Origin: JAFAGX01 sp035623255
Lineage (GTDB): Bacteria > Acidobacteriota > Terriglobia > Terriglobales > Acidobacteriaceae
Reading direction: 5' to 3'
NCBI GenBank assembly: GCA_035623255.1
Contig: DASPTU010000077.1
Location: 1-29,880 of the forward strand
Length of the DNA: 29,880 bases
Shown: positions 1-8,575 of the stretch, in pieces
Layout of the letters: every line of letters starts with the position of its first letter
How positions within the stretch are numbered: position 1 is the first letter of the stretch
Notes under the pieces: generated by a model
The model's input: the letters and a program-made list of their open reading frames with translations, nothing else
What the model was told of the DNA's origin: nothing
Databases searched by the model: none
Translations under genes and position numbers: made by a program

Positions 1-12
1 CCGACGTTGAAT

Positions 13-3000
13 TTAGAAGCTCACCCGGATTCCAAGCTGTATCTCGCGCGCTTCAGAGGTCACACCGCTGAGAGGATTCGAGATGAACAGGTTGCCAAAC
101 GTTGCGGGACTGTAGAGCGCAGTTCCCCACGGATCAAGAAAATGGGGAATGTTGAATATGTTAAGGAATACGCCCTGGAGCTCAGTATTCACCCGCTCCG
201 TAATCTTGATGTTCTTGCGGATGCTGAGATCCATGTTCCAGTAACGCAGACCGTTCAGGATACCGAAACCGCCGTCCCGGTGCGTGTCGAGCCCGAGAAT
301 CGGGTTCCGGAAGTCCATGAACGCGGCTTGCGGATTCCCAAATATGTTGATCGGCTCCCCACCTGAGCCAGCCGGTGTGGTAATGCCGCCTGGGAAGTAG
401 TGGGCCTTCCCGGAGCCGCCGGGAATGGGGCCGATCGGGATGGCGTTCTCATTGCCAAAGAAGTTGATGTTGTCGCCGCCACCAAACTCCTGACCATCGC
501 CGGTGGTTGTGTAGATCTCGATGGGCGAGCCGCTTCCCGCGGTGAAAACTGGCGCGAACGTCCAGCCGCCAAGGAGTCGTCCCATAAGACCATTTTGGCC
601 CTTGTAGAACGGCGGTTGGTAGACAACGAACAAGTTGTACACGAACTTACGGTCGAAGGGTTGGCGACCGTACATGAGATCCAAATTGAAAGGATCGTCC
701 GGTGTGTATTCGCTGGTCGCCTGGACTTCGGCTCCAGTGCCGAGCGCCTTCGAGTAGGTGAAGTTCTGCTGGAGGGTGATGCCCTTCCAGTCATTCATTT
801 TCAGGGAAACGAAGCCCGAATTGTAGCTGCCGTGGCCGATGCTGGCATTGACGCCGACACCGGAAGAAAGCTGTCCACCACAACCGAACTCAGTTCCAGT
901 CACGCAATTAAATGGCGTGTTCATCATGCTGCGCGGGAAGTTGAATCCGCCATTGTCCAAGTCGCTCCAGAGGCTCCAGACCTGAGCGTTGGCTAGATTG
1001 CCTCCTTCGTTGGACACCATAGCCGCGGTGCAGTTTCCAGCGGTGCACGGAAGCGCAGAGCCCTTCGCCTTGTAGCCCGCGCTGCCGTTTGCTTGCACAA
1101 GTGACGCTTCAAAGAACGGCTGCGAGGTCACTGCGCCTGCATTTCCCGCACAGCCTCCACCTGCGAGACCCTGGATACCGCCGCAGTATTCCAGGACGAC
1201 GTTCTTGTAGGCTTGATCGAAGCGCTGCCCGCCAAGCGTCATCATGTATGGAACTGCGTTGATGTTGACCGGTTGATACTCGTGCGTAATTTTGCGGCCG
1301 ATATATCCAAATTCCAGCGTGACCTTCTTAGCCAACTGGCGTTGGATTGTGAGGTCGAAGGAGTCGACCACGTTGGGACGGAAGTTCGGATCCAAGCTTT
1401 CGCCGGCACCGGCGGCAATTGCGTTGAATCCCGGATAGTCGGGCTGAACCAGCGTCTTAGCGGCTTGCGGAATAGGGGCCGATAGGCCATCGATGCCTAC
1501 GCGGAACGCAGTCAACGGGGTGGCGCTGGCCGTCGATGAACCGCAAGTTCCGTTGCTTAGGTTGGTGAAACACTGCACGGGTTGGATAAGTCCGGTACCC
1601 AGTAGTGGCACGAGCACCAGATCCACGCCATTCAGGCGGCCATAGATTCGACCGTATCCACCACGGACGACAGTATCGTCATGACCGAAGATCCTGCCAG
1701 CCGTGGTATCGCTGTCGAAATGCGGGTTCCATGCTGCGGCAACGCGTGGGCTGAACTCGCCGTAGAAGGGATTGTAGGGGTACTTCAGGCCGTTGGCTGT
1801 ATTGCCCACCAAGGCAAACCCAACTTCAGGATTGTAGACCTGGCCCTGCAAGGCGGCGGCTTCGCGCCGATGGATGTACGTCTCCAAGGAAAGCGGCTGA
1901 TCTGCCTGATCCACGAGTTCAACCTGTTTCCCGTTGGCTTCGACGGGCGGCATCTCCAGCGTCCAGCCGAGACCGTACGTCAACGTAAAGGTCGGCTTCA
2001 TGTGCCAGGTATCGCTGAAATACACGTTGTAATAGGGAATCGTGCTCTGGTCGAAAGCAGGAACTAAAGGCGGATTCAGCTGCAGATTCGTGCCCGAACG
2101 GGTATAGGCGATTTGCGAAATGGACACGGCGCCGAGCGTCGCCGCATACAAGGCTCCGCAGGTTTTCGGGTTGGCAAAGGTCGCGCAGAACGCTGGATCC
2201 GTACCGGTTGCGAACCCAGATCCAGCACCGCCCAATCCGAGTTGATAAACAGGCTGGTAGTTGATGCCACCACCGTTGTCGGTACGTTGATGCCAGTTGA
2301 AGTTGTGCTGATACTGGCCACCAAACTGGAACAGGTGATTACCCTTCAACATAGAAAGGTCATCACGGAACATTTGATCATGGCCGTCCCAGAAACGAGT
2401 ACGCGTCTGTTGCGTATTGACGTTGTACGGAGCGAGCGCTTGCGATCTGGATTCTCCGGAGAACGGTTCGAGGGCGCCACCCAGACCGGGCAATTGAACT
2501 GTATCTCCGGCTCGATTCCAGGCCCACCAATTACGGAGGAAGCTGTAATGGAAGTCATTCGTGGTGTTTGAGGTGACGTTTGTGGTTAGACCCGCTACCA
2601 GGTACCACGGGATTTGCGGATCACCCGATTGAGAAGAAGGCACGCCGAGTTTATCACCGGTGAAAAATCCACCGATATCCACCTGGTCGATCGTGGCATT
2701 CCTGAGGTCGTAGTAGCGGTAACTGGACATGAAGTGCCATTTCGGCGAGAAATCATGATCCAGGCGCGCCACCCCGAAGTTGCTGGTCTGCTTAACACCT
2801 ACGTTGGCGGCGAATCCGAGAACATTCACGCCGTCGCAGAGACTGTTCACGCACGCAGCGTTGGAGGCTGGCTCATACGTGGTCCACAGCTTTTGAACCA
2901 ACGGGTCAATTCCGATACCGCGGGGATCGTTCGCTTTAAGGTTGTAGGTCTTGCCGGTGGCAGGATCAGTGATTATGCCAGCCTCCAGCGATGGAGAAGG

Positions 3001-4020
3001 CACATTCCTGAATATTGTCTCGGAGTTCGGATAGCGAAACCCCTCGAAGTTGCCGAAGAAATACGTCTTCCCACCCAAAATATCCTTCGAGACAATCGGT
3101 CCTCCCAAAGAACCCCCAAACCGGCTGTAATGGAAGGCGGGTAGCGGAATCTTGCTGAAGTTATTGTCCCAGGTATTCGCCGACCAGTTGTTATCCAGAT
3201 AGTACTCGTAAGCTGTGCCATGCCAAGTGTTGGTGCCGCGTTTCGTAACAACTTTCACTTCGGCGCCGGCGGAACTATTGAAATCGGCAGTCTGGTTGGC
3301 CGTGTTGACCTTGAACTCCTCCACGCTATCGGCGGGAGTCGGCATCACACCGGTCGGTCCTGCAGCCACACCAAAGCTCTCGTTGGCCAGGCCGCCCGTC
3401 GGATCGCCGGCGTATGTCGTCGTGTAAACGCTCATACTGCCGTCCATGTCGTTGGTGTTGTTGCCACCATCCAAGGAGAAATAGCTTTGGTCAACCACGG
3501 CGCCAGCGACGCTGCCGTCGGGGCTTACGCCAGGCTGCATTTCCACAAACGTACTCACGTCGCGGCCGATTGTCGGAAGAGACTCCAACGCTACCGCCGG
3601 AACCGTATTTCCAACCGTCGAGTTCATCGTTTGCAATTCCGTACCAACCGCGCTTACCTCGACCTCAACGGCCGTCCCGCCAACCTGCAGGGAGGTATTG
3701 AAGGTGGTTGCCTGTCCAACCAGCACTTGAAGATTGGGAGCCTTCGTGGTGGCAAAACCTTGCTTGGTGATCGTAATGTTGTAACTGCTTGGGGCGACGT
3801 CGACAAACACGTAGTGTCCGGCGTTGTTGGTTGTGGCGGTCCGCGCCGTCCCAGTGACCGCATCCGTCAATGTTACGGACGCATTATTTACCACGGCTCC
3901 TGAAGGGTCGGTAACCGTACCGGCAACCACACCATTATTAGCGGTTTGCCCCCAAATAAGATGAACGCTCAAGCAGAGTACGAAGAGGACAAACAGGGAT
4001 TTCACGCTATACAGACGCAT
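13..4020 (-). CDS. Oar-like TonB-dependent outer-membrane receptor (1335 aa)
   Basis: Large outer-membrane beta-barrel receptor of the Oar/carboxypeptidase-regulatory-like family, presumed to import a ligand using TonB energy; the ligand cannot be read from sequence. A signal peptide covers about residues 1-24 (hydrophobic stretch ending IWGQ). A CarboxypepD_reg-like beta-sandwich follows at about 28-115. The plug region contains LPTIGRD (148-154), LDGGNNTND (183-191) and the conserved VVTKRGTN motif (257-264). The rest is barrel, ending in a terminal Phe (RVSF), as expected for BAM-dependent insertion. The ATG is fixed by a strong SD, AGGAGG at 4026-4031, five bases upstream. Stop TAA lies at 13-15, so the gene is complete. 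It stands alone, with more than 400 bases of non-coding DNA upstream. Family assignment is confident; substrate is unknown. Confidence 0.93.
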   Translation of the reverse strand: MRLYSVKSLFVLFVLCLSVHLIWGQTANNGVVAGTVTDPSGAVVNNASVTLTDAVTGTARTATTNNAGHYVFVDVAPSSYNITITKQGFATTKAPNLQVLVGQATTFNTSLQVGGTAVEVEVSAVGTELQTMNSTVGNTVPAVALESLPTIGRDVSTFVEMQPGVSPDGSVAGAVVDQSYFSLDGGNNTNDMDGSMSVYTTTYAGDPTGGLANESFGVAAGPTGVMPTPADSVEEFKVNTANQTADFNSSAGAEVKVVTKRGTNTWHGTAYEYYLDNNWSANTWDNNFSKIPLPAFHYSRFGGSLGGPIVSKDILGGKTYFFGNFEGFRYPNSETIFRNVPSPSLEAGIITDPATGKTYNLKANDPRGIGIDPLVQKLWTTYEPASNAACVNSLCDGVNVLGFAANVGVKQTSNFGVARLDHDFSPKWHFMSSYRYYDLRNATIDQVDIGGFFTGDKLGVPSSQSGDPQIPWYLVAGLTTNVTSNTTNDFHYSFLRNWWAWNRAGDTVQLPGLGGALEPFSGESRSQALAPYNVNTQQTRTRFWDGHDQMFRDDLSMLKGNHLFQFGGQYQHNFNWHQRTDNGGGINYQPVYQLGLGGAGSGFATGTDPAFCATFANPKTCGALYAATLGAVSISQIAYTRSGTNLQLNPPLVPAFDQSTIPYYNVYFSDTWHMKPTFTLTYGLGWTLEMPPVEANGKQVELVDQADQPLSLETYIHRREAAALQGQVYNPEVGFALVGNTANGLKYPYNPFYGEFSPRVAAAWNPHFDSDTTAGRIFGHDDTVVRGGYGRIYGRLNGVDLVLVPLLGTGLIQPVQCFTNLSNGTCGSSTASATPLTAFRVGIDGLSAPIPQAAKTLVQPDYPGFNAIAAGAGESLDPNFRPNVVDSFDLTIQRQLAKKVTLEFGYIGRKITHEYQPVNINAVPYMMTLGGQRFDQAYKNVVLEYCGGIQGLAGGGCAGNAGAVTSQPFFEASLVQANGSAGYKAKGSALPCTAGNCTAAMVSNEGGNLANAQVWSLWSDLDNGGFNFPRSMMNTPFNCVTGTEFGCGGQLSSGVGVNASIGHGSYNSGFVSLKMNDWKGITLQQNFTYSKALGTGAEVQATSEYTPDDPFNLDLMYGRQPFDRKFVYNLFVVYQPPFYKGQNGLMGRLLGGWTFAPVFTAGSGSPIEIYTTTGDGQEFGGGDNINFFGNENAIPIGPIPGGSGKAHYFPGGITTPAGSGGEPINIFGNPQAAFMDFRNPILGLDTHRDGGFGILNGLRYWNMDLSIRKNIKITERVNTELQGVFLNIFNIPHFLDPWGTALYSPATFGNLFISNPLSGVTSEAREIQLGIRVSF

Positions 4021-4436
4021 TGCTTCCTCCTACCTGGAGATTGGAATCGCCTAGCAATAAGCCGACACTGCCCGATAGACTCCGGCAACGGCCGGATTCG
4101 AATGCGAACACAAGCAGCCCTCAGATTTTTTCCATTCTTTCGAACCTAGGAACAGCCCCACACGAGAAACGGTAGCCTGGCACTTACCTCAATCATGCTG
4201 AACAACTCTTGATACAGCCCACAGCAAAGTAGTTCTTAGTAGCAGAAAAACTGCAAACACGTACGGCAGGATAATGCCGGGTTCAGTGCAACTGTCTATC
4301 CAAACAAATGTTTACAAGCCATGTTATGTTTTTGTATTAGTTACGGCGTTACAAGCAGAGGGAGTCTCCGATTTGATGGAGGTTTTGATGGTAGGAATAT
4401 GGTTTTCTGTAGGTAAAACAGAATGGTTTCAGCAGG
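4021..4436. other. Non-coding interval between receptor and tRNA
   Basis: About 415 bases without a credible gene. It must hold the upstream region of the receptor (minus strand), but I see no convincing -35/-10 pair for it. On the plus strand, TTTACA (4311-4316), an 18-base spacer and TATTAG (4335-4340) resemble a sigma70 promoter; any transcript would run antisense to the tRNA. Near the tRNA 3' end, TTCTGT and ACAGAA form a 6-bp inverted repeat around a 7-base loop, without a following T run. Confidence 0.4.
4026..4031 (-). promoter_or_regulatory. Shine-Dalgarno site of the first Oar-like receptor
   Basis: AGGAGG on the minus strand, five bases before the ATG at 4020. It is a full match to the anti-SD core and decides this start. 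Confidence 0.8.
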
Positions 4437-4512
4437 TGGTGGGCCCTCCAGGATTTGAACCTGGGACCAATGGATTATGAGTCCACTGCTCTGACCGCTG
4501 AGCTAAGGGCCC
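4437..4512 (-). tRNA. tRNA with CAU anticodon, most likely tRNA-Ile2 (lysidine type), CCA encoded
   Basis: On the minus strand the sequence folds as a complete cloverleaf. The acceptor stem is GGGCCCT/AGGGCCC, the D stem GCTC/GAGC, the anticodon stem GTGGA/TCCAT around loop CTCATAA (anticodon CAT), and the T stem CCAGG/CCTGG with loop TTCAAAT. The discriminator is A, and CCA is genomically encoded (4437-4439 on the complement). A CAU anticodon can be initiator Met, elongator Met or Ile2. The TTAGCTCAG start of the D region, the GACTCATAATC loop context and the TTGGTC variable region resemble E. coli ileX tRNA-Ile2 from memory, and more so than elongator Met. If so, TilS would convert C34 to lysidine so that it reads AUA. 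Presence of the tRNA is near certain; Ile2 identity is likely. A possible -10 element, TTAGAT, lies about 10 bases upstream of the mature 5' end. Confidence 0.95.
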
Positions 4513-4712
4513 ATCAAGGCCAATCTAACACGGGGACGGAAAAACCACGTCGAATCTGCTGAAACCTAATCTAACACCCCTTCGATCGTCACTTCCGCAA
4601 ATTACCGAAGTTTCTCCTCGCGCTCGTAAGCGATTGTCCCTGTGGTAATTAGCTGCTATTTCTTAAGGTTCGGCTCCTGTCTTTGCTCACGGGAGTGGGG
4701 GCCACGCAACCC

Positions 4713-7481
4713 ATGGGAAGTGAATTAGCAGGTCCGGCACAATCGTGGAGAAAACTGTCTGCGGAAGCCAAGGCCTTCATCGGGCTGATCGTGGTCGCAG
4801 GCACGGCCGTTTTCCTCTACGGAACGCTTCGTCCTTCCAGTCGGAACATATCAGAATTCATTTGCTACCTGGGAATCGCCATCCTGGCCTCGCGTCTAAA
4901 AGTAAAGCTGCCGGGTATCGCGGGGACGATGTCGGTGAGCTTTCTCTTTATTCTGCTGGGCATCCTGCAACTAAGCTTCACCGAAACTCTGATTCTGGGC
5001 TGCGCCTCGACACTGGTGCAGATGCTCTACCCAGACCGGCCGAGCGCGGTTCAGGAAACGTTCAACTTGTGCTCTGGCGCGCTCTCGACAGCCCTGGCAT
5101 ATCATGCGTTTCACCTGGCGCAGTCGCATCACCTAGTTGAGAGCCAGGTTTTGGCATTAGGCATCGGGGCCTCGGTTTATTTTGTAGCGAACACCGGCTC
5201 GACAGCGACGGTCATTTCTCTGACCGACCACCGATCACTCAAGCAGATTATCGTCGAGTGCTATTTCTGGTCGTTTCCTTATTACTTAGTCGGTGCGGCG
5301 ATTGCCGGTTTCATTGGCTGGCTTGATGAAACGTTCAATTGGGAAACGTCATTGCTGGTCGCGCCGATCATTTGGGTCATCTACCGGTCTTATCGCCTTT
5401 ATCTGGGCAAGCTGGACGCCGAGAAGCATCACGTAGAGGAAATGGCAAACCTGCACCTGCGAACGATCGAAGCGCTGGCACTGGCGATCGAGGCAAAAGA
5501 TCACACGACGCACGATCACCTGCAGCGGGTCAGGGTCTATGCCATCGAGGTTGCGAAAGAGTTGGGCCTCGCGGGCGGGGAAATGGAAGCCCTGCAGGCC
5601 GCCGCGTTGCTCCACGATATCGGCAAGCTCGCGGTGCCTGAACACATCATCTCCAAGCCGGGGCGGCTCACGCCGGAAGAATTCGAGAAGATGAAGATAC
5701 ACCCCGTGGTCGGTGCCGAGATTCTGGAGCGCGTGCGCTTCCCTTATCCGGTGGTACCGATCGTGCGAGCGCATCACGAAAAATGGGACGGCTCAGGCTA
5801 CCCGCTTGGGTTGAAAAACACAGAGATCCCTCTTGGAGCCCGCATTCTCTCGGCAGTCGATTACATGGATGCACTCGCGTCGGATCGACAGTATCGGCGC
5901 GCTCTACCACTGGAAGAAGCTGTGAAAAGGCTGGCAGCCGAGTCGGGGAAATCCTTTGATCCGAGAGTCGTCGAGGTTCTGCTGAAGCATTACCGGCAAT
6001 TAGAGAAGCGGGTCCACGCCCAAGTGGCCGCCGAAGGAGAGCTGCAGCTCTCAACCGCAATGAAGATTGAGCGAGGCATCGCTCCCGCCGCCGGATTCGA
6101 GAAGAGCGCAGTCAAGACCGGCCCTGGCCAAGAAGCCAGTTTCCTGGCTTCGATTGCGGCGGCGCGGCAGGAGGCTCAGACACTATTTGAGCTCAGCCAG
6201 GATCTAGGTGCATCGCTCAGCTTGGGTGAGACGCTTTCGGTCTTCTCCGTCAAGCTGCGGCTACTGGTTCGGTACGACGCCATCGCCATTTATCTGCGGC
6301 GCAATCAGGAGTTGATTCCCGAGTACGTCAATGGCGATAACTTCCGGCTCTTTTCTTCCTTGCGAATTCCGGTGGGGCAGGGGCTTTCCGGCTGGGTGGC
6401 ACAAAACAAGAAACCCATCATCAATGGGAATCCTTCGGTTGAGCCGGGATATTTAAATGATCCGACAAAGTTCAGCACATTGCGCTCGGCTCTGGCGGTT
6501 CCGCTGGAAGGCGTCGCGGGCGTGATCGGCGTGCTGGCTCTGTATCGCGGAGAGCGTGATGCATTCACTTCCGATGATCTGAGAATTCTGCTTGCCGCCA
6601 GCTCGAAGATGGCATTGGCCATTGAGAATGCCCTGAAATATCAGCAAGCGGAGAGTTCTGCGACAACCGATTATCTGACCGGTCTGCCGAACGCGCGATC
6701 CTTGTTTCTCGAACTCGACCGTGAGCTCGCACGCTGCAAGCGCGATGAAAGCTCACTCACTGTCATGGTTTGCGATATGGACGGTTTCAAGCAAATCAAC
6801 GATCGCTTCGGCCACCTGGAGGGCAATCGTGTATTGCGTTTGTTTGCCCAGGCGCTGAAAGAAAGCTGCCGCGAGTACGACTACGTGGCTCGCATGGGTG
6901 GAGACGAGTTCGTTGTGATCGCTCCGGGTCTACCGTCCGAGGCGGCCGTGAAGCGGGCGGACCAGATCAGAGCGCTGGCCAAACAGGCAGGACTGGAGGT
7001 TTGCGCCGAAGATATTCTTTCCCTGAGCGTCGGACAAGCTGTGTATCCCACTGACGGCAGCGACGCGGAAGCGCTTTTGGCAGAAGCTGATCGCCGCATG
7101 TACATGGAAAAACAGCAACAGCCTGCCCGCAAGAACCGTCGCTTGCATCCGCGTATCCGTTGCCGAGCGACGATTGAACTGCAAGCTGAGAATGTAGGCC
7201 CCGTCTTCGGCACATTGACTGACATTAGTATGGGCGGGTGTTACGTGGAAACCAGCGCTGTACTGTCTCCTGGCTCCAAGCTGAAGTTGATGTTTTCTGA
7301 CAACCATGAGCCGTTGACGGTCGAGGGCTCGGTGACCCGGATGGATCTGGGTTCGGGCGTAGCTGTGCAGTTTAAAGAATTAACCCGGGAAGATCGAAAT
7401 CAGATGCAACGGATTCTGGCGCTTGCGCAGAAAACCACGACCTCGTACGAGAACCAGTACATCAGGCTCTTGAATCGCTGA
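4713..7481 (+). CDS. Membrane c-di-GMP protein: HD-GYP + GAF + GGDEF + PilZ
   Basis: Predicted c-di-GMP signalling protein with all three domain classes in one chain. Numbering is from the upstream in-frame TTG at 4683; subtract 10 for the ATG at 4713. An N-terminal membrane module of several hydrophobic segments covers about 30-240. HD-GYP follows at about 255-440, with HDIGK at 311-315 and HHEKWDGSGYP at 364-374, both intact for phosphodiesterase activity. GAF is at about 497-655. GGDEF is at about 660-810, with an intact GGDEF signature (739-743) and an inhibitory-site RxxD (R730-D733) exactly five residues before it. PilZ is at about 815-915, with RLHPR (820-824) and DISMGG (847-852), the two ligand-binding motifs. 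Synthesis, breakdown, sensing and feedback are thus all possible. Start choice is uncertain because neither TTG nor ATG has a clear SD. It probably forms a single-gene unit. Confidence 0.92.
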   Translation: MGSELAGPAQSWRKLSAEAKAFIGLIVVAGTAVFLYGTLRPSSRNISEFICYLGIAILASRLKVKLPGIAGTMSVSFLFILLGILQLSFTETLILGCASTLVQMLYPDRPSAVQETFNLCSGALSTALAYHAFHLAQSHHLVESQVLALGIGASVYFVANTGSTATVISLTDHRSLKQIIVECYFWSFPYYLVGAAIAGFIGWLDETFNWETSLLVAPIIWVIYRSYRLYLGKLDAEKHHVEEMANLHLRTIEALALAIEAKDHTTHDHLQRVRVYAIEVAKELGLAGGEMEALQAAALLHDIGKLAVPEHIISKPGRLTPEEFEKMKIHPVVGAEILERVRFPYPVVPIVRAHHEKWDGSGYPLGLKNTEIPLGARILSAVDYMDALASDRQYRRALPLEEAVKRLAAESGKSFDPRVVEVLLKHYRQLEKRVHAQVAAEGELQLSTAMKIERGIAPAAGFEKSAVKTGPGQEASFLASIAAARQEAQTLFELSQDLGASLSLGETLSVFSVKLRLLVRYDAIAIYLRRNQELIPEYVNGDNFRLFSSLRIPVGQGLSGWVAQNKKPIINGNPSVEPGYLNDPTKFSTLRSALAVPLEGVAGVIGVLALYRGERDAFTSDDLRILLAASSKMALAIENALKYQQAESSATTDYLTGLPNARSLFLELDRELARCKRDESSLTVMVCDMDGFKQINDRFGHLEGNRVLRLFAQALKESCREYDYVARMGGDEFVVIAPGLPSEAAVKRADQIRALAKQAGLEVCAEDILSLSVGQAVYPTDGSDAEALLAEADRRMYMEKQQQPARKNRRLHPRIRCRATIELQAENVGPVFGTLTDISMGGCYVETSAVLSPGSKLKLMFSDNHEPLTVEGSVTRMDLGSGVAVQFKELTREDRNQMQRILALAQKTTTSYENQYIRLLNR

Positions 7482-7530
7482 TCCTCAGCCCGCCGAGATA
7501 ATCATTTCTTAATCGCGACGCCTGACCGAA

Positions 7531-7559
7531 TTGCTTTTGGCGGCTGCCCGGTTTACATT
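7531..7559 (+). promoter_or_regulatory. Candidate promoter of the DDAH-like gene
   Basis: TTGCTT (7531-7536), a 17-base spacer and TACATT (7554-7559). The predicted transcript would begin about four bases before the ATG at 7570, leaving no room for an SD. The match is only partial (TTG plus 4/6 in the -10), so confidence is low. Confidence 0.35.
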
Positions 7560-7569
7560 TTGGTTATTA

Positions 7570-8496
7570 ATGAGCACCTATGGGAAATTTGTTGCAGAAC
7601 TGCTCTCAGCCGAGAAGGATACCCGGTTCAACGGCCACTCTATGGTCGACCCGCTCCGCCGAGTAACCGTCTGCTCGCCGAAAATCGCGGGCTGGAACAA
7701 GCCGGAGCGTGTTGCCAGGTCGAAAGACCTGGGATTTCTGCGGCCGCCAGACTACGCGAAGGCGCAAGCCCAACATGAGGCTCTGTGCCACCAACTGAAA
7801 TCTGCTGGGGCCGAAGTGCTGGAACTGCCGCCGAGCCATGAAATCACCCTGGACGCCGTCTATGCGCATGATGCCGCCTTGCCTACGGATTATGGGCTTA
7901 TAGTAATGCGGCCCGGCAAACCGAATCGTGTGCCGGAGGGCAAATGGCAGAGCATGTTTTGGACGATGATGGGTATCCCAGTACTGGCCAAAATCACTGC
8001 TCCGGGTACAACCGAGGCGGGCGACATTGTCTGGCTCGACTCCAAGACGCTCCTCATTGGCCGCGGATATCGAACCAATGCAGCGGGAATCTCCCAGGTC
8101 CGAGCGCTGCTCGCTGCAAAAGGCATTGAGGTGATTTCGACCCCACTGCCACACGGTGCAGGTGCGTCAACTTGCTTGCATCTCATGTCGCTCATCAGCC
8201 TGCTCGACGAGCACATTGCTCTGGTGGACTTGCCGCGGTTGGCCGTGGAAACCGTGGAGTTGCTCAAAGAGCGCGGGTATGAGCTTATCGAGATTGACTA
8301 CTCTGAAAGCCAGACATTGGCGTGTAACGTGCTCGCATTAGGAAAAAGACGACTGCTGGCGTTGGAAGAGAATGCCAAGACCAACGACAAGCTTCAGGCT
8401 GCCGGGTTCGATGTGCGGACGTTTCCCGGTTTTGAATTGTGCATCAACGGCGCCGGAGGGCCGACGTGTTTAACCAGGCCCATACTTCGGGAGTGA
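7570..8496 (+). CDS. Dimethylargininase/arginine deiminase superfamily hydrolase
   Basis: A 308-residue member of the guanidino-group-modifying superfamily (DDAH, arginine deiminase, amidinotransferases). It probably hydrolyses an arginine-like guanidine to a ureido product through a Cys thiolate. Expected active-site elements are in order: AHD (99-101), EAGD (149-152) as the counterpart of the family's E-G-G-D, His204 in CLHL, and Cys300 in the C-terminal GGPTCLT. The length is nearer to DDAH (about 250-290) than to classical arginine deiminase (about 400). I chose the ATG at 7570 because the longer TTG start at 7531 falls on the candidate -35 hexamer. Alternatives are an arginine/ornithine-specific hydrolase or a citrulline-forming enzyme; the substrate cannot be settled. 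It lies 88 bases after the c-di-GMP gene and converges on the kinase gene. Confidence 0.82.
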   Translation: MSTYGKFVAELLSAEKDTRFNGHSMVDPLRRVTVCSPKIAGWNKPERVARSKDLGFLRPPDYAKAQAQHEALCHQLKSAGAEVLELPPSHEITLDAVYAHDAALPTDYGLIVMRPGKPNRVPEGKWQSMFWTMMGIPVLAKITAPGTTEAGDIVWLDSKTLLIGRGYRTNAAGISQVRALLAAKGIEVISTPLPHGAGASTCLHLMSLISLLDEHIALVDLPRLAVETVELLKERGYELIEIDYSESQTLACNVLALGKRRLLALEENAKTNDKLQAAGFDVRTFPGFELCINGAGGPTCLTRPILRE

Positions 8497-8519
8497 AACT
8501 GGCTTGCCTGGGGTTAAAT

Positions 8520-8539
8520 GGCCCCGCGAAAATGGGGCC
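8520..8539. terminator. Possible bidirectional terminator hairpin
   Basis: Perfect 6-bp inverted repeat GGCCCC/GGGGCC with an 8-base loop, in the 79-base gap between convergent genes. There is no T run on either strand, so it may be only a weak or factor-assisted terminator. Confidence 0.4.
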
Positions 8540-8575
8540 GGCTCGGGTCTTCCGCACGCGGATTTGCTTAAAACG

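Noticed and set aside
3220..3903. 227-residue plus-strand ORF (and others at 400-996, 1681-2067, 2614-3144) opposite the first receptor.
   Set aside because: Low-complexity, Arg/His-rich translations antisense to a clearly coding gene with signal peptide and complete barrel.
4180..4196. TGGCAC resembling a sigma54 -24 element.
   Set aside because: No matching TTGC -12 element at the right distance.
4274..4480. Plus-strand 68-residue ORF ending PPGFEPGTNGL.
   Set aside because: The C-terminal part is the well-known artefact of translating the reverse complement of a tRNA gene. The rest shows no domain or SD.
4437..4512. tRNA as integration site of a mobile island.
   Set aside because: No integrase, no repeated tRNA 3' end elsewhere in the window, and neighbouring genes look chromosomal.
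4522..4577. Direct repeat AATCTAACAC at 4522-4531 and 4568-4577 upstream of the tRNA.
   Set aside because: Only two 10-base copies. It may reflect a duplicated tRNA promoter -10 element but is too short to call a repeat or an attachment site.
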